From the NCBI GenBank assembly GCA_018402585.1, contig JAGYIO010000006.1, positions 62,001 through 126,000 on the forward strand: a DNA stretch of 64,000 nucleotides, given 5' to 3'. Every line of letters begins with the position of its first letter. The first letter of the stretch is position 1. The notes below the pieces were generated by a model that ran no database searches, was not told the DNA's origin, and worked only from the letters and a program-made list of their open reading frames with translations. This DNA comes from Chthoniobacterales bacterium (GTDB taxonomy: Bacteria > Verrucomicrobiota > Verrucomicrobiia > Chthoniobacterales > JACTMZ01). A program made the translations under genes and the position numbers. Positions 52,553 through 61,198 of the stretch are shown piece after piece.

Positions 52553-52560
52553 GGGCTACC

Positions 52561-54104
52561 TAAGCCGTAAAAATTCAGAATTGAAGTTGGCCACTGTTTG
52601 GATGTGCTTGGTGTGTGAAAAGATACAACACAAAACACGCGAGCCACACGGCTCACCAAACAGTGACCGAGGAATTTATTGAGCTAAAGACAGCCGGGGA
52701 GTCGATTCGAATCGGGTTCACCGACCAAAAAATCAGCGGGCGCGCCGGGTTGGCGACCTTCTGCGGGTTCTTGCACTGGCACCAGTTCGGGGCGCTGCTG
52801 GCCAGGGTGCTGCCGCGGCGAGATGGCCCGAGGCGCCAGGGATGTGGTGGCCGGCCGGCCCTCTCGAGTCAGGACGTGGCGCTGGGGTTTATCACCGGCA
52901 TCCTCGGCGGGGCCCAGCGCTTGACCCATGTGGCCTTTTTGCGGGCCGACCCGATGCTGCGGCAACTTTTGGCCGTGGCCGGCCTGGCCAGCCAATCCAC
53001 CTTGTCGCGCTTTTTCGGCATCTTCCGGCACGCGGGGATCAACCAGCAGGCCTTCGTGCCGCTGTGGAACTGGGCCATGAGGCGTTTGCCTTCCTTGCGC
53101 GGGGGCTACAGTCTGGATCTGGACAGCACGCGGCTCTTGCACGAGGACGGGCATCAGGAGGGCGTGGCCGTGGGCTACACGCGCCTGGGCAACAAGCCCT
53201 GCCTGCATCCGCTCTTGGCGGTTCTGGAGGAGGCGAAGCTGGTCGTCGGGTTCTGGCTGCGGGCGGGCAACAGCGCCTGCGCCAACAATGTGGTGGCCTT
53301 CACCCTGGAGTTGCTGGCCAATCTGCCGCGGCATATCCGCTTGCGTTTGGTGCGGGCCGATTCGGGGTTTTGCGTCGACTCATGGCTGGCGGTGTTGGAA
53401 AGCCAGAACCTGCGCTACATTGTCGTGGCCCGGTTGCTGCGGCCGCTGAAGAACCTCTGCCGCAAGGAAATGATCTGGCGGGCCACCGAAGTGCCGGGCA
53501 CCGAAGTGGCCGAGGTCTGGCACGAGGAATACGGCTGGAACAAGAAGCGCCGCATCATCTTGATCCGCCACCGGGTGGCCGAAAAGAAGCGTCCCGGGGG
53601 CAAGGTGCTCATCGATGTTCCCGGCTACCTCTTCCAAGCCTTGGTGACCAACCTGCCCGAGAGTGTCGCTCCCTGGCCGTCTGGCGCGATTACAACGGGC
53701 GCAGCGGTTGCGAGGGTGTCATCAAGCAACTCGACATGGACTTCGCCTTGAACAAGCTCTGTTTGAAGAAGTTCTATGCCACCGAAGCCGCCATGAGCTT
53801 GGCCGTGGTGGCTTACAACCTCTGCGTGCTCTTCCAACGCCACCTCGGATGGATGGATCGGGTCACCGCTTCCACCCTGCGCTTCCGGCTCTTCACCACC
53901 GGTGGCATCATCAGTAAAACCGGCGGCCGGACCACCATCCGCTTGGCCGCTCCACCCGAGCAACGGGATTGGTGGCGAATGCTTTACGAGAAGCTCCTGA
54001 GCACCATTCCCAACTGCAATGCAATACCCTCTTGGCCGCCGTGCGCGGTGCCAGCGTGAGCTCATCCAGCCCTTTTATGGGGAGGTTTTGCATGGATACG
54101 GCTA
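52561..54104 (+). mobile_element. IS1380-family insertion element, ends tentative
   Basis: It contains one transposase region (52615-54059) of IS1380 type. Candidate ends are TAAGCCGTA at 52561 and its inverse TACGGCTA near 54104, which also match the terminal motif of repeat family R1. I cannot confirm the boundaries or a target duplication. It is the only plus-strand insertion in the minus-strand polysaccharide locus. Confidence 0.55.
52615..54059 (+). CDS. IS1380-family transposase, one frame break
   Basis: About 480 residues when joined near 53680. GRAGLATFCGFLHWHQFGAL, SLDLDSTRLLHEDGHQEG (first Asp), IRLRLVRADSGFCVDSWLAV (second Asp) in the first frame; WRDYNGRSGCEGVIKQLDMD (catalytic Glu) and SLAVVAYNLCVLFQRHLGWM in the second. 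The DDE triad is thus split over two frames. There is no slippery heptamer at the junction, so this is either an inactivated copy or a sequence error, not a known programmed shift. Confidence 0.85.
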
Positions 54105-54119
54105 AGCCGTATCCATGCA
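54089..54119. repeat. Perfect 31-bp palindrome of two abutting R1 ends
   Basis: TGCATGGATACGGCT, a central A, then AGCCGTATCCATGCA. It is a right end joined to a left end, as in the junctions of the R1 tandem pairs at 42.41 and 60.93 kb. Confidence 0.75.
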
Positions 54120-54252
54120 GTCGGAGACGTGATAAATGCCCGGCTCGCTCGCTTCTTCCAGGGGGCACGTGACAACCCGCTCACCATACAGTTAACCAAC
54201 TCTCGCTCAGGCGCGCCTCTGTGGCAGTGCCGAAAATGGCAGAATGTTTTGC
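54105..54252 (-). repeat. Repeat family R1, partial inverted copy
   Basis: After the palindrome, AACTCTCGCTCAGGCGCGCC and TGGCAGAATGTTTTGC are the reverse complement of the R1 left half; the GGGCACGGGCG core is reduced to a short GGGGGCACGTGACAA piece. Confidence 0.65.
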
Positions 54253-54297
54253 CTCGTTAATGAGAGAAGAAGCTAGCGAAGCAACCATTGGGGAACG

Positions 54298-54331
54298 TTT
54301 TGCATTTTGCATTTTTCATTCATCACTTTTC
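54298..54331. repeat. Repeat family R7, inverted copy
   Basis: GTTTTGCATTTTGCATTTTT then CATTCATCAC lies directly at the stop of the following minus-strand SDR gene. Confidence 0.55.
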
Positions 54332-54332
54332 C

Positions 54333-55339
54333 TCACGCTTGGTGGATGTAGTTGGCCGGTTGCTCGCGGAGCACGGCAAGGTTTTCGTCGATCCAGCGTT
54401 TGGTCTCGGCGATCCCCTCCTGCAACGAGACGCGAGCCTGCCAACCAAGCTTGGTCCGGGCGAGGCTGGCGTCGAGCAGGTAGGCGGAGTCTTTCCCGGG
54501 GCGATCGGCCACGATTTCGGCGAGGTCTGCAAATTTCACGCCATTTTGCTCGCAGATCAGCGCGACGAGGTCGCGGATGGAGATGGTCCGCTTGGTCGAA
54601 AGATGAAACACGTCGCCCGGTTCCCCCGACAAGGCGGCCCGCAATGTTCCGTCCGAGACATCATCAATCTGGATAAAGGAACGCACCGAGTGTCCACCTC
54701 CATGGAGTTGGAGTTTTTGGCCGAGCGCGAGGCAGAGAAGGGTGCGCGGGACAATGCGGTAAAGTTGCTGCCCGGGGCCGAACACATTGGCCGCGCGGGT
54801 CAGGACGGCGGGAAAATGGTATTGACGGATGAAGGTCTGCAGATGGAGGTCGCAGGCGGCGCGGGAGGCGGCGTAGGGCGTACTCGGATGGAAAGGCGCA
54901 TCTTCCCGGACGTCGCCTGAGCAACTGCCATAGACCTCGGGGGTCGAGACGTGGACGTATTTTTCAGGGCGGACATTTTGCGCAATCCGTCGTGCAGGCG
55001 GACGTTGGCCACCACGTTGGTTTGATACCAATGATCCGGATGCTCCCAACTTTCGGCCACCATACTCTGCGCGGCGAAGTTGACCACATAAGGAGCGCCG
55101 AAGTCGGCCAGAGCATCAAGCAATTCCGGCGTATGGAGATTGAGGTCGAATCGGGCGAAGCGAAAACGCGCCAATTCTTCCGGCGTCCTTTGCCAGCGAT
55201 AAGGCAGGAAGACCGCGTGGGCCTCGGGCGAGCGGCTCGTACCCAGAACTTCCCACCCCTCACGCAAACAATGCGAGACGAAGCTTGCCCCGGAAAACGA
55301 ATTGCTTCCGATGACCACGATGCGTTTGGGGTCACTCAC
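54333..55339 (-). CDS. dTDP-glucose dehydratase-like extended SDR, one frame break
   Basis: About 335 residues when joined near 54980, at a run of four A where five restore the frame. IVVIGSNSFSGASFVSHCLR (atypical NAD loop), YVVNFAAQSMVAESWEHPD, then KYVHVSTPEVYGSCSGDVRE, STPYAASRAACDLHLQTFIR (YxxxR instead of YxxxK), RAANVFGPGQQLYRIVPRTL. Family: nucleotide-sugar 4,6-dehydratase or epimerase. The Lys-to-Arg change in the active-site motif and the serine-rich first loop are unusual, so the chemistry may differ. It overlaps the end of the upstream gene by 8 bp. Confidence 0.78.
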
Positions 55340-56095
55340 GGAAGGGCGTCTCGGCAGACAGTTCCGGCATCATGGACTGCGGACCAGAGCCGAGGCGGAA
55401 GCGCCCTTGCTCTAAGCGGAGGAGGCGATACCACAGCTCTTCCACGCGGTTGCGGTAGGTGCCGGAGTTACGTTGCCAGCTGATGCCGACGGCCAATTCG
55501 AGGTGGCGGCGCTCGGTTTCCGGAAGATTGGTGCGGACCGGCGGATCGGAGGCCATGCCGGTCGGGGGACGCCAAGTTTAACTAACCGCTCCATGTGGCG
55601 GTCACGATCATCGAGAGCCTCTTCGAGGATCTGCGCCATGGTCGCGGCCGTGGTGTAAATTTCACGGTCGTCGATGCCGACTTTCTCTCCCTCGGTGCGG
55701 AAGGTGGATTGCACCTCGGCAAGACTTTCCTTGCTGTAGCCCGACAGACCAGTTTCCAGCGGCGCGAGAATCGGGTCGACGAAAGGCGCGAGCTTTGTGC
55801 TCGGCGCCTCGCCTGGGAGTATGCGGAGCGTCCCGCGCTGTTGTTGCAAGAACCAGGCAAAACCGAGCGCCGCTACGACCAGCAAGCCCAGCACCCAGAG
55901 CCAGGCCTTGGCATTTCCGTCCGGGCGGGACCGCGGCAGGTCATCCAAGCGCACAGCCTCGCGAAAAGAGGAACTGCTGCCACCTCGTCGGCGCCCGGAG
56001 GATTCAGAACCGGACGAAGATCGGCGGCGGCGCGTACGCGATGGTTCCGGGGAACCAGGCGGCGGGACAGGTGGGTTGTCATCGTCGAAGATCAT
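55332..56095 (-). CDS. Single-pass membrane protein with basic, Ser/Arg-rich N-terminus, one frame break
   Basis: About 253 residues when joined at a run of five C near 55566 (six restore the frame). The N-terminal 55 residues are low-complexity (SRTRRRRSSSGSESSGRRRG). A membrane segment AWLWVLGLLVVAALGFAWFL is near residue 70, then a helical periplasmic part (STFRTEGEKVGIDDREIYTT) and a tail ending in NRVEELWYRLLRLEQGRF. No family recognised. As the first gene after the antiterminator it may be a structural or chain-length protein of the export system, but this is a guess. Confidence 0.6.
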
Positions 56096-56397
56096 GGGGA
56101 GGGTTTGGTCTAAACTGGTTATTGGAATTAACGCTTACACTGGTTCCGCGGGGGCTTTTTCCCAGGAAGACGTTTGATTGCCGACCTGAAAAGATAATCG
56201 ATAAGTGGTCAGAACTCGGCGACCAATCTTTTTGGCCAAAATCTTCGGTTTTTGGCCATTGGTCCCGATTTGCCCAACTTTGGTCCGCCCTGATTTTTTC
56301 GGATGGGATGCGTTTTAGGCAAGCTGCCGCCTTTGGTCGCGGAGAGCGCTCCACGACCGGGCGAAGGCAGATTGTTCGGACTGCGTGATCGAAACTT
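56096..56397. other. Leader spacer between the NusG-like gene and the locus
   Basis: About 300 bp without a credible gene. It is more AT-rich than the flanks and has a direct repeat of TTTTTGGCCA (near 56228 and 56253). An ops-like motif lies at 56318-56331. This is where a specialised NusG factor would be expected to load on the minus-strand transcript. Confidence 0.4.
56318..56331 (-). promoter_or_regulatory. ops-like element candidate
   Basis: The minus strand reads GGCGGCAGCTTGCC, one mismatch from the RfaH ops core GGCGGTAGC followed by NTG. It is in the leader between the NusG-like gene and the first locus gene. The similarity is short and could be chance. Confidence 0.25.
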
Positions 56398-56967
56398 TTA
56401 CTTACCCGCAACCGCGGATCGTGCGGCAAACGGGTGCAACCTTCCCGGCACGACACGGTCCAGAGTGACCTCAACTTCGCGCTGAGTCCCGAGCAAATCG
56501 AGCAGCACCGCGACTCGCTCCTTGGCCGGCATGATCCGGGTAACCACGGCGCGCAGCCCTTTGAAAGGCCCGTCGAGTACGGTCACCTCGTCACCGGGAA
56601 CGACTGCGGAAGAAACCTCAACGACCTCGTTGTCGCGGGCAAATTGGCGCAACTCACCGATGATGTTGTCCTCCACCACGGCGGGTTGCCCGCCAAAGCC
56701 TACGACCTTGGTCACTCCCATGGAGGAGGCCACCAGCCGGAAATGCGTGCAGTAGGGAAAGCGGGCAAAAATGTAGCCTGGAAAAAGCGCCTCCTCGAAC
56801 CACTTCTTGCCGCTCACCGTGACTCTCTGGAAGCGGAGCAAAGGGGCGAAGACCTCCAAGGCCGCTTGCCGGCGGAGCAATTGTGCAGCGAGCTTCTCGT
56901 GCTTGGACTGCGTTTTCAGGCAGAACCAGAGCAGCTCGGTCGACTCGATAACGGAGGGGTGGTCCAT
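56398..56967 (-). CDS. Specialised NusG/RfaH-like transcription antiterminator
   Basis: A 189-residue two-domain NusG paralogue. The N-terminal NGN domain has LLWFCLKTQSKHEKLAAQLL, FAPLLRFQRVTVSGKKWFEE and ALFPGYIFARFPYCTHFRLV. The KOW domain has VPGDEVTVLDGPFKGLRAVV then MPAKERVAVLLDLLGTQREV. Extra NusG copies at the head of polysaccharide operons (RfaH, UpxY, LoaP types) keep RNA polymerase reading through long gene sets. It is the first gene of a 39-kb minus-strand locus, which fits that role well. Confidence 0.88.
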   Translation of the reverse strand: MDHPSVIESTELLWFCLKTQSKHEKLAAQLLRRQAALEVFAPLLRFQRVTVSGKKWFEEALFPGYIFARFPYCTHFRLVASSMGVTKVVGFGGQPAVVEDNIIGELRQFARDNEVVEVSSAVVPGDEVTVLDGPFKGLRAVVTRIMPAKERVAVLLDLLGTQREVEVTLDRVVPGRLHPFAARSAVAGK

Positions 56968-57320
56968 AAATTTGGGTCAGGTTTGGGGATGGCGCGAGTG
57001 AGCGGTTTGTTCGGTAGGCTGCAAAACTATCACCATCGGGGACATTCGACACGTTCCGAATAAGTAAGGCTGACCATTGGAGTCCCAAAATCCATGAGGC
57101 CGCCCACCCCGTCCGCCCTTGCTGCCCTTTTTAGTTCTCCCCGGGGTGCAGCTCCCGACACTCGTGTTTTCCCGCTTGCTTCTGATCCGCGCCTCCTGCC
57201 AATCTGGGGGACTGCGCCGATCGGCCCCGAGAGGGATGTCCGAGCAAGGAGCGGAAACCGAAACCGGAACCGAGGAATCCAAACAACAAGATCCTGTGCC
57301 GTTGGCGCAGGTCCATCATT
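56968..57320. other. Divergent intergenic region between the NusG-like gene and rpsA
   Basis: About 350 bp that must hold promoters for both strands. A frame opening at the ATG at 57236 (MSEQGAETETGTEESKQQDP) runs toward rpsA and would join it if one base were removed near 57318. This may be a true N-terminal extension of S1. No other gene is visible. Confidence 0.4.
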
Positions 57321-59007
57321 ATGACGCAAGTCCAAGAACTGATCGCCAAAGCGACCAAACACTTCAAAGAAGGCAGTATTGTCAAAGGCCGCATCCTGGA
57401 GGTGCGCCCCCGTGAATTTCTGGTCGACATCGGCTACAAATCCGAAGGCACCATTCCCTCCGCCGAATTTGACGATCCCTCGGAAATCGCGGTGGGTGAC
57501 GAAATCGAAGTCCTCCTCGTCCGTCTCGAAAATGACGAGGGCATGGTCATTCTCTCCAAAGAAAAAGCCGCTTACCGCCAGAACTGGGACAAAATCAGCG
57601 CAGTCTTTGAAAAGAAGGGATCATCAAGGGCCGGGTCAAGGCGGTGGTCAAAGGTGGCCTTCTGGTCAACATCGGCGTCGAGGCCTTCCTGCCCTCCTCG
57701 CAGATCGACATCATCCCGCCGAAGGACCTGAACCAATTTGTGGGCAACACCTACGATTTCAAGATCGTCAAATTGAGCGACGAGCGCCGCAATGTCGTGC
57801 TCAGCCGGCGCGAACTCATCGAGCAGGAACGCAGCGAGAAACGCCAAGAATTCATGTCCAGCACCGAAGTCGGCTCCATAGTGACCGGCACGGTAAAAAA
57901 CCTCACCGATTTCGGCGCCTTCATCGACCTTGGCGGCATGGACGGCCTCCTCCACATCACCGACATGACCTGGGGTCGCCTGACCCACCCGAGCGAACTG
58001 CTTAAGGTCGGCCAAGAGATCGAACTACAAGTTCTCGAGATCAACCGAGACAAAGAGCGCGTCTCCCTCGGCCTGAAGCAAACCACAGACAATCCGTGGG
58101 ACAAAATTGAAGAACGCTTCCCCACCGGAACCAAGGTCAAAGGCAAAGTGACCAACCTCGTACCCTACGGTGCGTTTGTCGAGATCGAGTCCGGGGTCGA
58201 AGGCCTCATCCACGTTTCCGAACTCTCTTGGACCAAGCGCATCACCCGTCCCGCCGACGTCCTGGCCGCCGGCCAGGAAATCGAAGCCATCGTGCTCGGG
58301 GTGAACAAAGAGGAGCAGAAAATCTCCCTCGGCGTACGCCAACTCGAACCCAATCCGTGGGACGAGATCGAGCAGCGCTACATGATCGGAAAACAGGTCA
58401 AGGGCAAGGTCCGCAACATGACCGCCTACGGCGCCTTCGTCGAACTCGAGGAAGGCATCGACGGCATGGTCCACGTTTCCGACCTCAGTTGGACCCGCAA
58501 AATCAACCACCCGAGCGAAATTCTGAAAAAGAACGACGAGATCGACGCCGTGGTCATCGACATCGACAAGGCCAACCAACGCATCGCTCTCGGGGTCAAA
58601 CAACTCGACGAGGATCCGTGGAAGGAAATCGACCGCCTCTACAAGATCGGCGATCTGGTCAAAGGTAAGGTGACCAAGCTGGCCAACTTCGGGGCCTTTG
58701 TCTCCCTCGAGCACGACATCGACGGCCTGGTTCACATCTCACAACTGAGCGAGGGACATGTCGCCAAAGTGAAAGACGTGATCAAGGTCGGCGACGAGGT
58801 GGAAGCGCGCGTGATCAAGGTCGACAAAGTCGAACGCCGCATCGGTCTTTCGATCAAGGCCGCCAACTACAGCGACGAAGCCCTCCGCAATGAGTCCGAG
58901 GCGATGGAAACTACCATGCGCTCCGGCGAAGAAATGGTCGGACTGGCCAAGGCCTTCGAGGCGGCCGAACTGGACGAATACCGTCCGGGCGAAGGCAAAA
59001 GAAATAA
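57321..59007 (+). CDS. rpsA: 30S ribosomal protein S1, two frame breaks
   Basis: Binds mRNA on the 30S subunit. Six S1/OB-fold repeats are visible: FKEGSIVKGRILEVRPREFL, then after a break IIKGRVKAVVKGGLLVNIGV, GSIVTGTVKNLTDFGAFIDL, GTKVKGKVTNLVPYGAFVEI, GKQVKGKVRNMTAYGAFVEL and GDLVKGKVTKLANFGAFVSL. The first break is at a GGG near 57618, where GGGG gives KKGIIKG. The second is at four A near 58997, where five give KKK then TAA at 59005. Without it the frame reads through the next gene as arginine-rich junk. Both lesions are one-base losses in runs of an essential gene, so probably technical. About 562 residues. Confidence 0.92.
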
Positions 59008-59063
59008 GGCTCAACGCACGAGCGGCGTTGACATCCAACGCCGCCCGCGCAACTTTGACTTCC

Positions 59064-59375
59064 ATGGAAATCACCGCTTACCTCAAAACCAGCTGCGGCT
59101 GGAGCAACGGCGTCCGCGCCATCCTGGCCAAATACGGCCTCCCTTACGAAGAGAAGGACATCCTGAAGAGCCCCGATTTCCGGGCCGAGATGGAGCAGCG
59201 GAGCGGACAACGACTGTCCCCTTGCCTCGTGGTCGACGGTCAGATGCTCCCCGACATCAGCGGCGAAGACCTGGAAAACTGGCTGGTGGCCAACGACCGC
59301 ATCCAACGCAGCGAAGCCCCGGTCGAAGTCCCGATCAACTCCTCCTGCCAAAACAAAGCGCAACACGTCGCTTAA
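59064..59375 (+). CDS. Glutaredoxin-like protein with CGWS site
   Basis: A 103-residue thioredoxin-fold protein. ITAYLKTSCGWSNGVRAILA contains a single-thiol CGWS in place of CPYC, followed by YGLPYEEKDI, then CLVVDGQMLPDISGEDLENW with the glutathione-contact region. Monothiol glutaredoxins often handle Fe-S clusters, while CxxS types can deglutathionylate. It starts 56 bp after the corrected rpsA stop and shares its terminator, so the two genes are likely cotranscribed. Confidence 0.83.
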   Translation: MEITAYLKTSCGWSNGVRAILAKYGLPYEEKDILKSPDFRAEMEQRSGQRLSPCLVVDGQMLPDISGEDLENWLVANDRIQRSEAPVEVPINSSCQNKAQHVA

Positions 59376-59418
59376 GGTAAGGACGAGCGACCCACTCGTC
59401 CGTCCACCTTCCACTGTA

Positions 59419-59450
59419 ACGCCGCCAACTCTGGCGGCGTTTCTTTCTTA
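59419..59450 (+). terminator. Intrinsic terminator after the glutaredoxin-like gene
   Basis: ACGCCGCCA pairs perfectly with TGGCGGCGT around ACTC, followed by TTCTTTCTT. It lies 44 bp downstream of the stop at 59375. Confidence 0.88.
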
Positions 59451-59557
59451 TCTTGCACCGGCGGTCACAGACTGCCGCTTCCATCCTTGGATTTAGCCCC
59501 TAAGTCCGATGAAACGCGGACTTTGACCTCAGCGACGGGAACGCGCGCGCCGCCGCC

Positions 59558-59643
59558 CTGAGCGGCGTCAAGCCGCCGCACTCCAAAACGCCCTCGCCCC
59601 GCGCCACGCCCTTTTGGAGTGCGGTGGCCCAGCCACCGCTTTT
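59558..59643. repeat. Palindromic repeat upstream of the tRNA-Leu locus
   Basis: CCGCCGCACTCCAAAA and its inverse TTTTGGAGTGCGG flank about 30 bp; outside are AGCGGCGTCAAG and CCCAGCCACCGCT. It resembles the small palindromic units common in this phylum. No gene lies between 59451 and 59726. Confidence 0.7.
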
Positions 59644-59726
59644 CCCACCACCAGCAACAAAGCTTCCATCTCGTATAGTACCCCGTCAGCAGAGACATCC
59701 CCGCTCCATCACCTCTCGAAAAAAAC

Positions 59727-59811
59727 TGCCGGCGGCGGGACTCGAACCCACACGGGGTTTTCACCCCTTCGGATTTTAAGTCCGATGTGTCTGCCATTCC
59801 ACCACGCCGGC
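59727..59811 (-). tRNA. tRNA-Leu (anticodon UAA)
   Basis: On the minus strand GCCGGCG at the 5' end pairs with CGCCGGC at the 3' end (acceptor stem). The anticodon arm reads TCGGACTTAAAATCCGA with anticodon TAA. A long variable arm GGGGTGAAAACCCC is typical of class II tRNA-Leu. The T arm is TGTGGGTTCGAGTCCCGC. Discriminator A is at 59727. CCA is not encoded. An apparent protein frame over this locus is not a gene. Confidence 0.97.
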
Positions 59812-60082
59812 GAAGGCTGACAGCTTGTAAACAGCAGGAAACGAAGTCAACAAAGCCCAGCGCGGAAATCAAGACCATCGCCTCTTGCACTGTCCATCAG
59901 CGCGAGCATGGAGACCAACCTTGGGAGGGCGGCGAACTGCGGGGACGGCGTGGGCAGGTCAGGGCAACGGACCCAGCCCTCGCCGATTGGGCCGTTGTTT
60001 GCTCTCGCTTGGACCTTCGCGGAAATGCTCCTGAATCGAAAATTCCCTTGTACGTTCCAAGGTTGATGGTTTGCTTGGAATC

Positions 60083-60713
60083 ATGGAGGAAAATCGGAGC
60101 TTGTGTTTGCTGGCCAGTGCCTGTCTGGCCCTTGTTTTCAATCCGTGCGCGGTCGTGGCCGAGTCTGCATTTACTGGGTCTCTTGCCGAATTTTCGGAGA
60201 AAGATGGGGAGGAGCTTGATTGGCGGATTGTTGATGATCGCGTGATGGGCGGACGTTCCCGGGGCAAAATGGCGATCAGCGCTGACGGGATTCTTTCGTT
60301 TAGCGGGAACCTCTCGCTGGAGAACAATGGGGATTTTCCTCGGTGCGTTCGGGCAATCTGACCCTCGATCTCAGCGACGCCGAGGGGCTGATCGTGCGGG
60401 TCAAAGGCGACGGCCGCACTTATGAGGCGCACCTTTCCACCCTGGCCCGGTTTCGCGGCGGGGAGATTACTTTTGTCGGTCTGCTGCCGACGAAAAAGGC
60501 GAGTGGACGGAGGTCAAAGTTCCGTTTTCCGAGCTGGAAGGCGATTTCCGGGGGCGGCGGCTGGAAGATGCGAAATTCGACCCCTCGGAAGTGCGGCGGA
60601 TCACTCTGGAACTGGTGGACAAAAAGCCTGGCCCTTTCGAGTTGCAGGTTGATTGGATCCGAACCTACGGCAAGAGCAAAGCGGGCTCGGCTCACGGTTT
60701 TGCCGCACCTTAG
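60083..60713 (+). CDS. CIA30-family (NDUFAF1-like) exported protein, two frame breaks
   Basis: From the ATG at 60083 a signal peptide (SLCLLASACLALVFNPCAVVA) leads to a CIA30 domain: LDWRIVDDRVMGGRSRGKMA, then after a break at four T near 60338 (five restore the frame) SVRSGNLTLDLSDAEGLIVR, VKGDGRTYEAHL, then after five A near 60495 (six restore it) GEWTEVKVPFSELEGDFRGR and FELQVDWIRTYGK. About 210 residues. The family includes a mitochondrial complex I assembly factor; bacterial members are uncharacterised. Its stop TAG lies in the left end of an R1 repeat, which therefore supplies or replaces the last codons. Confidence 0.78.
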
Positions 60714-60933
60714 CCGTAACCATGCAAAACATTCTGCCACTTCTGGCACGGCCACAGAGGCGCGTCTGGGCGAGAGTTGACTAACTATTTGGTGAGCGAG
60801 TTGGCACGTGGCCAAGGGGGCACGGGCGTCCCGCCCGTCACGACCCGACAACACGGCCGGGACGGCCGTGCCCCCTGGACAGACCGAGCCCAGCCGCGCT
60901 TTTATTGCGTCTTCAACTGCATGGATACGGCTT
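60711..60933 (+). repeat. Repeat family R1, copy C of tandem pair
   Basis: Left end TTAGCCGTAACCATGCA, core palindrome with GGGCACGGGCGTCCCGCCC and GGCCGGGACGGCCGTGCCCC, right end TGCATGGATACGGCTTA. It begins inside the CIA30 stop codon. Confidence 0.82.
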
Positions 60934-61165
60934 AGCCGTAACCATGCAAAACATTCTGCCATTTCTGGCACGGCAACAGAGTCGCGTCTGGGCGAGAGTT
61001 GACTAACTATTTGGTGAGCGAGTTGGCAGGTGGCCAAGGGGCACGGGCGTCCCGCCCGTCACGATCAAACAACATCAAACAACACGGCCGAGACGGCCAT
61101 GCCCCCTGGAAAAACCGAGCCAAGCCGCGCTTTTATTGCGTCTTCAATTGCATGGTTACGGCTTA
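60932..61165 (+). repeat. Repeat family R1, copy D of tandem pair
   Basis: Starts TTAGCCGTAACCATGCA directly at the end of copy C and ends TTGCATGGTTACGGCTTA. No gene in 60.71-61.25 kb. Confidence 0.82.
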
Positions 61166-61198
61166 GTAGTTGCCAGATTGCTCTTGGCCCAAGCCAAA

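Noticed and set aside
53660-53720. Programmed frameshift in the IS1380 transposase
   Set aside because: No slippery heptamer or stimulatory structure is evident, IS1380 transposases are normally one frame, and the window has many technical-looking indels.
57644-59380. S1 fused to a long arginine-rich tail
   Set aside because: The tail is the glutaredoxin-like gene read out of frame; one base added at 58997 gives a normal S1 ending at 59007.
59465-59890. 141-codon minus-strand frame near 59.6 kb
   Set aside because: It runs across the tRNA-Leu gene and a palindromic repeat and has no protein-like features.
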